From Streptomyces werraensis (GTDB lineage Bacteria > Actinomycetota > Actinomycetes > Streptomycetales > Streptomycetaceae): 64,000 nucleotides of DNA. The notes beneath the pieces were generated by a model. That model saw only the letters and a list, made by a program, of their open reading frames with translations, did not search any database and was not told where the DNA came from. Below, one piece after another: positions 35,862 through 43,343 of the stretch. Both the position numbers and the translations under genes were made by a program. How positions within the stretch are numbered: position 1 is the stretch's first letter; the number at the start of each line of letters is the position of its first letter. The stretch spans positions 502,161 to 566,160 of the forward strand of contig BNBX01000003.1 of NCBI GenBank assembly GCA_014656175.1. Direction: 5' to 3'.

Positions 35862-36225
35862 GCGTCAAGCGTGCGCCACTCGTCCGCCGACGGCAAGAAG
35901 AACTTCCGCTCCGACGTGCGCGAGGGCCGGACGGTCGGCCGTCCTGCCCGGCCGACGCGACCGGCCGGTCGGGCGCCACGTCGAGGACGCGCCTCACCCC
36001 CTCACCCCCGGCCGGTGCCCGCGGCGGCACGGCGGCCGCCACCCGCTTCGCCGGTTACAGCGCCACGGGCGGGGCTCGGACACCTTGGCCCGCGCGGTGT
36101 CCGAGCCGCCCGCCGTCCGGTTGCGGCACGCCGTGACCGTCAGCGGCTCGTTGCCGAACCGGCAGGTGGCACGGGCGCCCGGTCGGTGAGGCCGGCCGGC
36201 ACGGTCCGCGTCGAGCACCGGTCCG
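35862..36225. other. Gene-free stretch between IclR and GH16 genes
   Basis: 364 bases with no convincing gene. On the minus strand 35994-36218 gives a frame with three well-spaced Cys (TCRFGNEPLTVTACRNRTAG then EPRPWRCN), which could be a relic of a secreted domain. It lacks a start signal and is not in frame with the GH16 gene. Confidence 0.4.
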
Positions 36226-37653
36226 TCAGGGCGTGGGCACCTCGTCCACGAACGACGTGCCCGAGGCGCGGTAGGCGTCGATCTTCGCAGTGACCTGGGC
36301 GGGCGTCAGCACCTCGTCCTTGACGTGCAGGACGTAGTCGACCTGTTGGTGGTAGGCGCGGGGCGTGGTCGACGACTGCCCCTCCAGGTCGATCAGCCAC
36401 TGGTTGAAGTTGATCGACATCGGCCGCTCCGGCAGATACGCGGCGTCATGCGTGCCGAAGTGGCTGCCGTCGACGTAGTACGTGATGCCGGAAGCGTCGA
36501 TGGTGACGACCAGGTCGTGCCAGCCGGCGAAGCTCCGGCGGCTCTCGCTGTGCTGGTTGACGGCCTGCCAGGGGTCGGGGTCGTACGTCTCCCAGGACGT
36601 CGTGTAGAGGATCGACGACGGCTCGCCCCAGCCGCCGTTGGGCAGGTACTCGAAGTCGTACTCGGCGTAGTCGTCGGCCATCGGCGCCTTGAGGTCGTTG
36701 ATGGTGAAGAACGTCTGCACCACCCGGTCGCCGTCCGGGCCGGAGACGGGCGCGTCGGAGAAGCGCACCCGGGCCGCGTAGGTGCCGTAGGCGAACTTCA
36801 TGCTCCGGGTGAGGATCTCGGTGTGCGTGGTGGAGGCGCCGGTGCCCGCGGTGGACGTCTCCAGGTCCATCACCGAGTTGCCTCCCGAGGAGGAGAAGGT
36901 CACCTTCGACGGGTCCCAGGTCGCGCCCGGCACCCCGGGGCCGCCCGCGTTGGAGCGGACGCTCCAGCCGTGCGCCGTGAGGTCGGGGTCGGTGTGGGAC
37001 CCGTAGTCGAAGTCGTCGAACAGCGTCTGGCCGCCCTCGCCGGGCGGGTCGGTCGGGTCCGTGGGGCCGGTCGGGTCGTCGCCCTCGGGTCCCACGCCCC
37101 ACACGCCGGTGCCCGCGAGGCGCGCGGTCACCTTGTCCCAGTCGGCGTACGACGTCCGTGCGGCGCCGAAGGAGTAGTCGTCGCTCTGCCGCAGCGTCCG
37201 CCAGTCGGCCCGGTGGAACCGCAGTTGCAGGTCCCCGGTGTCGGCGCCCGGCGCGAGCGTCCCGGCGGACGGGGTGAACCCGATCTCCAGGTAGCGGTCG
37301 GCCGTCGCGGTGGGCGTGGGGAGCGTGCCGAAGGTGCCGGTGACGGACGCACAGCCGACGACCGCCCAGGAACAGGCGAAGCGGTACACGGTGTCCTGGG
37401 CGTCGGCCTTGAAGTAGTAGCGGAACTTCACCTGGCTCAACTGCAACGGAGCGGAACCGGTGTTGCGGACCTTGAACCAGGGCTCGCTCTGGTCGGCGGT
37501 GGCCCCGGCGGCGCTGGTGCGGTACTGCACGGCTAGCGGGCCGTCCGCGGCGTTGGCGGCCGGGGCGGGGAGCCCGGTGAGGGCGGCGCCGCCCAGCAGG
37601 GCGGTGAGGGCGAGTGCCGCGCGGGCTCGGTGGCCGGTGGGACGAGTACGCAT
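36226..37653 (-). CDS. Secreted GH16 beta-glucanase with N-terminal CBM3
   Basis: 475-aa extracellular enzyme. The signal peptide ends near PAANA (35). Residues about 38-187 form a family-3 cellulose-binding module (LAVQYRTSAAGATADQSEPWFKVRNTGSAPLQLSQVKFRYYF). A DPTGPTDPTDPPGEGG linker follows, then a GH16 domain from about 210 with the catalytic ExDxE as E331-Y-D333-F-E335. CBM3 on a GH16 enzyme is uncommon and suggests attack on mixed beta-glucan or xyloglucan bound to cellulose; specificity is unproved. It is divergent from the GntR gene. Confidence 0.85.
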   Translation of the reverse strand: MRTRPTGHRARAALALTALLGGAALTGLPAPAANAADGPLAVQYRTSAAGATADQSEPWFKVRNTGSAPLQLSQVKFRYYFKADAQDTVYRFACSWAVVGCASVTGTFGTLPTPTATADRYLEIGFTPSAGTLAPGADTGDLQLRFHRADWRTLRQSDDYSFGAARTSYADWDKVTARLAGTGVWGVGPEGDDPTGPTDPTDPPGEGGQTLFDDFDYGSHTDPDLTAHGWSVRSNAGGPGVPGATWDPSKVTFSSSGGNSVMDLETSTAGTGASTTHTEILTRSMKFAYGTYAARVRFSDAPVSGPDGDRVVQTFFTINDLKAPMADDYAEYDFEYLPNGGWGEPSSILYTTSWETYDPDPWQAVNQHSESRRSFAGWHDLVVTIDASGITYYVDGSHFGTHDAAYLPERPMSINFNQWLIDLEGQSSTTPRAYHQQVDYVLHVKDEVLTPAQVTAKIDAYRASGTSFVDEVPTP

Positions 37654-37955
37654 CCGTGGTCCTTTCGCGGTGGGGGGTGGCGCACGGGGGTGCGTCCGCG
37701 CGGCGGGCGTGGGGGCGCCGCCCGGCGCGGGGCTCGCGGTGACGGACCGGTCCTCGGAACTGACCAGTTGTCCGCCGGGGCCTTACCAGTTGATGTCGAG
37801 AGAAGGTGGCATAGACCAATGTGCGCGTCAACCCCACGCGTCGGAAAGGAAATTGGCCGCGACGACGGATATTCGCATGACGACCGAACCAGTTAAGGTC
37901 GGGGACATACCAGTCGCCCGTGCCCGACCGCGGCCGACGACGAGGAGAGACCCGT
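37654..37955. promoter_or_regulatory. Divergent regulatory region between GH16 and the GntR gene
   Basis: 302 bases without a gene. It holds ACCAGTT at 37763-37769, 37785-37791 and 37888-37894 and ACCAGT at 37909-37914, all on the plus strand, as two pairs with 22- and 21-base periods (two helical turns). Bases 37805-37820 (GGTGGCATAGACCAAT) match the DasR site consensus AGTGGTCTAGACCACT at 12 of 16 positions. GAGGAG before 37956 is the GntR ribosome-binding site. Confidence 0.6.
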
Positions 37956-38810
37956 ATGGCCATCGATCCCGCCGCCTCGGGTGCGGTGCTCAAGCGTGAA
38001 CGGGTGCGCGACGCGCTCCTCGAACTCATCGAGGCCCGCCGTCCCGGGGACGCCGTCCCCTCCGAGCGCGCCCTCTGCGCCCGGCTCGGTGTCTCGCGCC
38101 CCACCGTGCGGGCCGCGGTCGACGAACTCGTGGTCGCGGGGCTGCTGGTGCGCGAGCACGGGCGGGGCATGTTCGTCGCCGCCGAGAAGATCACCCAGGA
38201 GCTCGTCCCGGAGCATGGCGCGTTGACCGTGCCCCAGGCCAAGGGCGTGTGGACCAGTCGCGTCCTCGAGTTCCGCACCCTCCCGGCCGGCGCCCGCGTG
38301 GGCCGCAGACTGCGCGTGTCACCGGCCGCCGAGATCCGGTACGCGGCCCGGCTGCGACTGGTGGACGGTGCCCCGATGGCCATCGAGCACCTGCACCTCC
38401 CCGCCGTCCTGGTACCGGGCCTCACCGAAGCGGAGTTCGAGCAGGGCGACCTCTACGAGCACTTCCGCGACCGGCACGGGGTGCGGGTCGGTGAGGCCGT
38501 GCAGTCCGTCGAGCCCACCGTGGTGACCCGCGCGGAGGCGGAACTGCTCGACGTGCCCGAGCTGTCCCCGGCCCTCCTGTTCGAGCGCCTCACCACCGAC
38601 ACCGCGGGACGTCCGGTGGAGTACGTCCACTCCGTCTACCGGGGTGACCGCTACCGCATCGTTTCCCGGCTCGCCCTGGGCCCGAGCGCCCCGCGCACGG
38701 GCGAAGGGGAAGGGGGCCAGGGGGACCACCACCCCGGCTTCCCGCCCGGCGACCTCATCGCCCGCGGCCCGGTCAGCTTCTCGGCGCACGGCGTCGTCCA
38801 GCACGACTGA
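37956..38810 (+). CDS. GntR-family regulator, HutC/DasR subgroup
   Basis: 284-aa regulator. The DNA-binding winged helix covers residues about 12-75 ([56 protein letters not shown]). The UTRA effector domain follows, with [46 protein letters not shown]. The latter block is very like DasR ([20 protein letters not shown]), so the effector may be a phosphorylated sugar. A 40-residue Gly/His/Pro-rich tail is added. It lies between two secreted beta-glucanase genes (GH16 and GH64) and probably controls one or both. Confidence 0.9.
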   Translation: [284 protein letters not shown]

Positions 38811-38910
38811 GCCACGGCAGCCGGCGCACGCGCGCAACGGATGTGGAACCTTGTCCTCCTCAATTTTTGCTTGAACCGTTGACAGGTCCATACCAGGGCG
38901 GGACTCTCCC

Positions 38911-38924
38911 TGAGAGCGCTCTCA
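38911..38924. promoter_or_regulatory. CebR-like box before the GH64 gene
   Basis: TGAGAGCGCTCTCA is a perfect 14-base palindrome differing from the CebR consensus TGGGAGCGCTCCCA by one symmetric substitution. It lies 38 bases before the GH64 start. The change may adapt it to a different LacI-family repressor. Confidence 0.65.
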
Positions 38925-38961
38925 CACCCGTAGTCGGCCACTCGTCGAACGGAGAACGACC

Positions 38962-40167
38962 ATGCTGCGCACCCTCAGACGCCGGGTCACCGCCGTGGCT
39001 CTGGGCATCGCCACCGCGCTGGGCGGCGGCTGGCTCGCCGCCGGGGTCCCGGCCCCCGCGCACGCCGCGGTCCCGGCCACCATCCCGCTGACCATCACCA
39101 ACAACTCGGGCCGCGCCGAGCAGGTCCACATCTACAACCTCGGCACGGAGCTGTCGTCCGGCCGGCAGGGCTGGGCCGATGCCGGTGGCGCCTTCCATCC
39201 CTGGCCCGCGGGCGGCAATCCGCCCACCCCCGCACCCGACGCCTCCATCCCGGGCCCGGCCCCCGGCCGGTCCACCACCATCCAGGTGCCCAAGTTGTCG
39301 GGCCGCATCTACTTCTCCTACGGCCGCAAGATGGAGTTCCGGCTCACCACCGGCGGCCTGGTGCAGCCCGCCGTGCAGAACCCCACCGACCCCAACCGCG
39401 ACATCCTCTTCAACTGGTCCGAGTACACGCTCAACGACTCCGGACTGTGGATCAACAGCACCCAGGTCGACATGTTCTCCGCGCCCTACACGGTGGGCGT
39501 GCGGCGCGGTGACGGCAGCACGCTGAGCGCGGGCAGGCTCAAGCCCGGCGGCTACCACGGCGTGTTCAACGCCCTGAGGGCGCAGTCCGGCGGCTGGGCC
39601 AACCTCGTCCAGACCCGCTCCGACGGCACCGTGCTGCGCGCCCTGTCCCCGCTGTACGGGGTGGAGACCGGCGCCCTGCCGGCATCGGTCATGGACGACT
39701 ACATCAACCGCGTCTGGAACAAGTACACGGGCACGGACCTGACCGTCACGCCCTTCGCCGACCGTCCCGACGTCCGGTACACCGGCCGGGTCTCCGGAGG
39801 CGTCCTGCGTTTCAGGGACAACGCCGGCCGCGAGGTGACCACCTTCCAGAAACCTGACGCCTCGTCCGTCTTCGGCTGTCACCGCCTCCTCGACGCCCCC
39901 AACGACCAGGTGCGCGGCCCCATCTCGCGCACCCTGTGCGCGGGCTTCAACCGCACCACCCTGCTCGCCAACCCGAACCAGCCCGACCGGAGCGCGGCAG
40001 GCTTCTACCAGGAGCCGGTCACCAACCACTACGCGCGGATCGTCCACGCGCACATGGCCGACGGGAAGGCGTACGCCTTCGCCTTCGACGACGTCGGCGC
40101 CCACGAGTCGCTCGTCCATGACGGCGACCCGCGCGGGGCGTCCCTGACGCTCGACCCGCTCGACTGA
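38962..40167 (+). CDS. Secreted GH64 beta-1,3-glucanase
   Basis: 401-aa extracellular enzyme with signal peptide MLRTLRRRVTAVALGIATALGGGWLAAGVPAPAHA. The mature part has the GH64/thaumatin-like pattern: IPLTITNNSGRAEQVHIYNLGTEL, SGRIYFSYGRKMEFRLTTGGLVQPA, FNWSEYTLNDSGLWINSTQVDMFSAPY, then CHRLLDAPNDQVRGPISRTLCAGFNRTTLL and YAFAFDDVGAHESLVH. GH64 enzymes release laminaripentaose-type products from beta-1,3-glucan such as fungal wall or curdlan. There is no separate binding module. It follows the GntR regulator in the same direction but has its own promoter region with a CebR-like palindrome. Confidence 0.92.
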   Translation: MLRTLRRRVTAVALGIATALGGGWLAAGVPAPAHAAVPATIPLTITNNSGRAEQVHIYNLGTELSSGRQGWADAGGAFHPWPAGGNPPTPAPDASIPGPAPGRSTTIQVPKLSGRIYFSYGRKMEFRLTTGGLVQPAVQNPTDPNRDILFNWSEYTLNDSGLWINSTQVDMFSAPYTVGVRRGDGSTLSAGRLKPGGYHGVFNALRAQSGGWANLVQTRSDGTVLRALSPLYGVETGALPASVMDDYINRVWNKYTGTDLTVTPFADRPDVRYTGRVSGGVLRFRDNAGREVTTFQKPDASSVFGCHRLLDAPNDQVRGPISRTLCAGFNRTTLLANPNQPDRSAAGFYQEPVTNHYARIVHAHMADGKAYAFAFDDVGAHESLVHDGDPRGASLTLDPLD

Positions 40168-40187
40168 CCGCGCCTCCGGCGCCGTGT

Positions 40188-40207
40188 CCGGCCGGTCCTC
40201 CGGCCGG
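40188..40207 (+). terminator. Stem-loop after the GH64 gene
   Basis: Arms CCGGCCGG at 40188-40195 and 40200-40207 with a TCCT loop, 21 bases after the GH64 stop. Confidence 0.7.
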
Positions 40208-40291
40208 GCGCGGCGCACCTGACGCCCCGCCGGCGGACGTCCTTTGTGTCCCGCGATCACCACGGCCGCGCGGGCACCATAGGGTGCCACC

Positions 40292-41440
40292 ATGTCTGCC
40301 TCGCTGAACGCCGGTAAAACGCGCGCCGCACTGCGCACCTCGGCACGCATCTCGGGGGAAATGCTGCTGGTCCTGGTGGCCACCGGGGTGACCCTCTGGC
40401 TGTTGGGCCGCATGTGGTCGGTGGTCTGGCCCCTGATAGTCGGCCTGCTGCTCACCACGCTCACCTGGCCCCCGACCCGCTGGCTGCTGCGGCGCGGACT
40501 GCGCCCCGCGGTCGCCGCCTCCCTGGTGACCGTGCTGTTCCTGCTGGTCGGCGCGGGCACCGTGGCGCTCATCGCCGTGCCCGTGGCGTCGGAGGCCGGC
40601 GAACTCGGCGACGGTGTCGTCGCGGGTGTGCAGAAACTGCGCGACTGGGCGGAGGGCCCGCCGCTGAACATCGACGACGCCCAGATCTCCACCGCACTGG
40701 ACGCGGCCGTCGCCCGGCTCCAGGACAGCGCCGGCTCCATCGCCACCACCGCCGTCACCGGGGTGAGCACCGTCTTCAGCGGCGTCGTCACGGCCGTGCT
40801 CGCGCTCTTCCTGATGTTCTTCTTCCTGAAGGACGGGCCGCGCTTCCTGCCGTGGCTGCGCCGCCAGCTGCCCGGCCGGCTCGCCACCGACGTGCCGGTC
40901 GTGGCCGCCCGCTGCTGGAACACCCTCGGCGCGTTCGTCCGGTCGCAGGCGCTCGTCGGTCTCATCGACGGCGTGCTCATCGGCCTCGGCCTGTGGATCC
41001 TCGACGTGCCGCTGGTCCTGCCGCTCGCGGTCCTGACCTTCGTGTCCGCGTTCGTGCCCATCGTCGGCGCCCTGTTCGCCGGGCTCGTCGCCGTGCTGAT
41101 CGCGCTGGTGTCCAACGGGCTGGTCAACGCGCTGCTCGTGCTCGCCGTGATCATCGTCGTGCAGCAGCTCGAGGGCAACGTGTTCCAGCCGATCATCCAG
41201 AGCCGCGGCCTCGGTCTGCACGCGGCGGTCGTCCTGCTGGCGGTGACGCTGGGCGGCAGCCTGGCCGGCATCGTCGGCAGCCTGCTCGCCGTGCCCATCG
41301 CCGCCCTGATCGCCGTCGTCTGGAATTACCTGCGGGAACAGCTCACCGACCCGCCGGCACCGCAGCCACCGGCGCCGGAACCGTCGGCGCCGCAGCCCAC
41401 GGCGCCCCAGCCCCCCGCGCCCGACGCCCCCGCGGCCTGA
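40292..41440 (+). CDS. AI-2E family (PerM-like) membrane transporter
   Basis: 382-aa integral membrane protein with about eight helices. Family blocks are VWPLIVGLLLTTLTWPPTRWLLRRGLRPAVAASLVTVLF, FFFLKDGPRFLPWLRRQLPGR, GAFVRSQALVGLIDGVLIGLGLWILDVPL, FVPIVGALFAGLVAVLIAL and QLEGNVFQPIIQSRGLGLHAAVVLLAVTLGGSLAGIVGSLLAVP. The C-terminal 35 residues are Pro/Ala repeats (PAPQPPAPEPSAPQ). Despite the name most members export small molecules or ions other than autoinducer-2. A TAGGGT -10 at 40280-40285 suggests leaderless transcription from the ATG at 40292. Confidence 0.9.
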   Translation: MSASLNAGKTRAALRTSARISGEMLLVLVATGVTLWLLGRMWSVVWPLIVGLLLTTLTWPPTRWLLRRGLRPAVAASLVTVLFLLVGAGTVALIAVPVASEAGELGDGVVAGVQKLRDWAEGPPLNIDDAQISTALDAAVARLQDSAGSIATTAVTGVSTVFSGVVTAVLALFLMFFFLKDGPRFLPWLRRQLPGRLATDVPVVAARCWNTLGAFVRSQALVGLIDGVLIGLGLWILDVPLVLPLAVLTFVSAFVPIVGALFAGLVAVLIALVSNGLVNALLVLAVIIVVQQLEGNVFQPIIQSRGLGLHAAVVLLAVTLGGSLAGIVGSLLAVPIAALIAVVWNYLREQLTDPPAPQPPAPEPSAPQPTAPQPPAPDAPAA

Positions 41441-41467
41441 CCGCCCTCCGACCTTCAGGAAGATCCC

Positions 41468-42688
41468 GTGACGTACGACCTCACCGCCCTGCGCGCCGGC
41501 ATCCCCGCGCTGGCCGCCGGCACCGCCCACTTCGACGGTCCCGGCGGAACCCAGACGCCACGCCCCGTCATCGAGGCGATAGCGGACGCCCTGGCGCGGC
41601 CGCTGTCCAACCGGGGCAGCCTGCTCCCCGGCGAGCGCCACGCCGACACGCTCGTCGCCGAGGCGCGCCGCGCCCTGGCCGACCTGCTGGGCGCCGACCC
41701 GGCGGGCGTCGTCTTCGGCCGCAGCGCCACCCAGCTCACCTACGACGTCGCCCGTACGCTCGCCGCCGGCTGGGCGGAGGGCGACGAGGTCGTGGTCACC
41801 CGGCTCGACCACGACGCCAACATCCGCCCGTGGGTGCAGGCGGCCGAACGGGCCGGAGTCACCGTCCGCCGCGCCGACTTCGACCCGGCCACCGGGGAGC
41901 TCACCGCCGACCACATCCGCGCACAGCTCTCCGAACGCACCCGCCTCGTCGCGGTCACCGCCGCCTCCAACCTGATCGGCACCATGCCCCCGGTCGCCGA
42001 GATCGCGCGACTGGTCCACGAGGCGGGCACCCTGCTGTACGTCGACGGCGTGCACCACACGGCGCACGCGCCGGTCGACGTGCGGGCACTGGGCGCGGAT
42101 TTCTTCGTCTGCTCGCCGTACAAGTTCCTCGGCCCGCACCACGGCGTCCTCGCCGCCGCCCCCGAGCTGCTGGAGACCCTGCGTCCGGACAAGCTGCTGC
42201 CCTCCTCGGACGCGGTGCCCGAGCGGTTCGAGCTGGGCACGCTGCCCTACGAGCTCCTGGCCGGCACCCGCGCGGCCGTCGACGTCCTCGCCGGGCTCGG
42301 CGGCCCGGCCGACGGCGACCGCCGCGCCCGGCTCGGCGCGGCGTACGAGGCGATCGGGGCGCACGAGGCGCGGCTGCGGGCCCGCCTGGAGGAGGGCCTG
42401 GCGGTCCTCGACGGGGTGACCGTCCACTCCCGGGCGGCCCGCCGCACTCCGACCCTGCTGCTCACCTTCGACGGTCGCCGCACCGAGGACGCCTACCGCT
42501 TCCTCGCCGGACGGAACGTCCACGCCCCCTCCGGCCACTTCTACGCCCTGGAGGCCTCCCGCCACCTCGGCCTCGGCGACACCGGCGGCCTGCGCGTCGG
42601 CCTCGCCTGCTACACCTCCGAGGAGGACGTCGACCGCCTGCTCGACGGTCTGACGGACTTCCTCGAGGAGACCCCGGCCGCACACTGA
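41468..42688 (+). CDS. Class-V aminotransferase, cysteine desulfurase-like
   Basis: 406-aa PLP-dependent enzyme starting at GTG 41468. The likely PLP lysine is in FVCSPYKFLGPHHG, the cofactor Asp in LLYVDGVHHTAHAPVDVRALG, and SATQLTYDVARTLA binds the cofactor phosphate. It aligns with the CsdA/SufS-like group annotated as cysteine desulfurase-like or isopenicillin epimerase-like proteins. The usual active-site Cys loop is not evident (RNVHAPSGHFYALEASRHLGL lacks Cys), so sulfur transfer is doubtful. No Suf gene is near. It follows the AI-2E gene after 27 bases and may be co-transcribed. Confidence 0.85.
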   Translation: MTYDLTALRAGIPALAAGTAHFDGPGGTQTPRPVIEAIADALARPLSNRGSLLPGERHADTLVAEARRALADLLGADPAGVVFGRSATQLTYDVARTLAAGWAEGDEVVVTRLDHDANIRPWVQAAERAGVTVRRADFDPATGELTADHIRAQLSERTRLVAVTAASNLIGTMPPVAEIARLVHEAGTLLYVDGVHHTAHAPVDVRALGADFFVCSPYKFLGPHHGVLAAAPELLETLRPDKLLPSSDAVPERFELGTLPYELLAGTRAAVDVLAGLGGPADGDRRARLGAAYEAIGAHEARLRARLEEGLAVLDGVTVHSRAARRTPTLLLTFDGRRTEDAYRFLAGRNVHAPSGHFYALEASRHLGLGDTGGLRVGLACYTSEEDVDRLLDGLTDFLEETPAAH

Positions 42689-42697
42689 GGCCAGGGT

Positions 42698-42729
42698 CCG
42701 CCGGCGCCGGTACGCGGCGGCGCCGGCGG
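42698..42729 (+). terminator. 12-bp stem-loop after the aminotransferase gene
   Basis: Perfect arms 42698-42709 and 42718-42729 with an eight-base loop, ten bases after the stop codon. Confidence 0.75.
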
Positions 42730-42752
42730 GCCGTTCGTGCCATCGTGGACGC

Positions 42753-43325
42753 ATGACCGTCGAAGTCCGTCCGGCCTCGGAGTTCGCAGACGTCCGTGCC
42801 CTGCTCGGGCCCAAGTCGCCGCACGCGAACGTCTGCTGGTGCCTGAGCTACCGCATCCCCTCCAAGCTCAACCGCGAGCTGCGCGGCCCCGCCCGCGGCG
42901 AGTACGTCGCCGGGCTGCTCCGCTCCGGCACCCCGCTCGGCGTGCTCGCTTACGAGGACGGCGAGCCCGTCGGCTGGGCCGCCGTCGCCCCGCGCGCGGA
43001 CACCTCCTTCGCCCGCAACCGCAAGATCCCGCACGTCGACGATCTGCCGGTGTGGTCCCTGTGGTGCATCCGGGTCCGCCCCGGCCACCGCGGCAAGGGC
43101 CTCTCGCACGCCCTGATCGCCGGAGCCGTCGACTACGCCCGCGCGCAGGGCGCCCCCGCCGTCGAGGCCTACCCCCTCGACAACGGTGACGCCCGCGTCG
43201 ACCTGACCATGGCCTACCCAGGGCTCCGCAAGAACTTCGAGCGGGCCGGGTTCACCCACGCCGCCGACACCACCTCGGTGCTGGCCGGCCGGCCCCGCGT
43301 GCTGATGCGGCTCGACCTGCGCTGA
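42753..43325 (+). CDS. GNAT-family N-acetyltransferase
   Basis: 190-aa acetyl-CoA-dependent transferase. The acetyl-CoA-binding block is WCIRVRPGHRGKGLSHALIAGAVDYAR, a clear Q/RxxGxG/A-type motif. The N-terminal HANVCWCLSYR and the C-terminal AYPGLRKNFERAGFTHAADTTSVLAGRPRVLMRLDL are shared by a GNAT subgroup of unknown substrate. A CATCGT -10-like sequence just upstream of the ATG suggests leaderless expression. Confidence 0.88.
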   Translation: MTVEVRPASEFADVRALLGPKSPHANVCWCLSYRIPSKLNRELRGPARGEYVAGLLRSGTPLGVLAYEDGEPVGWAAVAPRADTSFARNRKIPHVDDLPVWSLWCIRVRPGHRGKGLSHALIAGAVDYARAQGAPAVEAYPLDNGDARVDLTMAYPGLRKNFERAGFTHAADTTSVLAGRPRVLMRLDLR

Positions 43326-43343
43326 CGGCACGGGCCGCCGGGC

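Noticed and set aside
35994..36218. Small Cys-containing secreted protein on the minus strand
   Set aside because: No start codon with ribosome-binding site, no signal peptide, and Arg/Pro-rich ends; mentioned only as a possible relic.
40019..42814. 931-codon minus-strand frame over GH64, AI-2E and aminotransferase genes
   Set aside because: Shadow of three real genes; composition repetitive and without domains.
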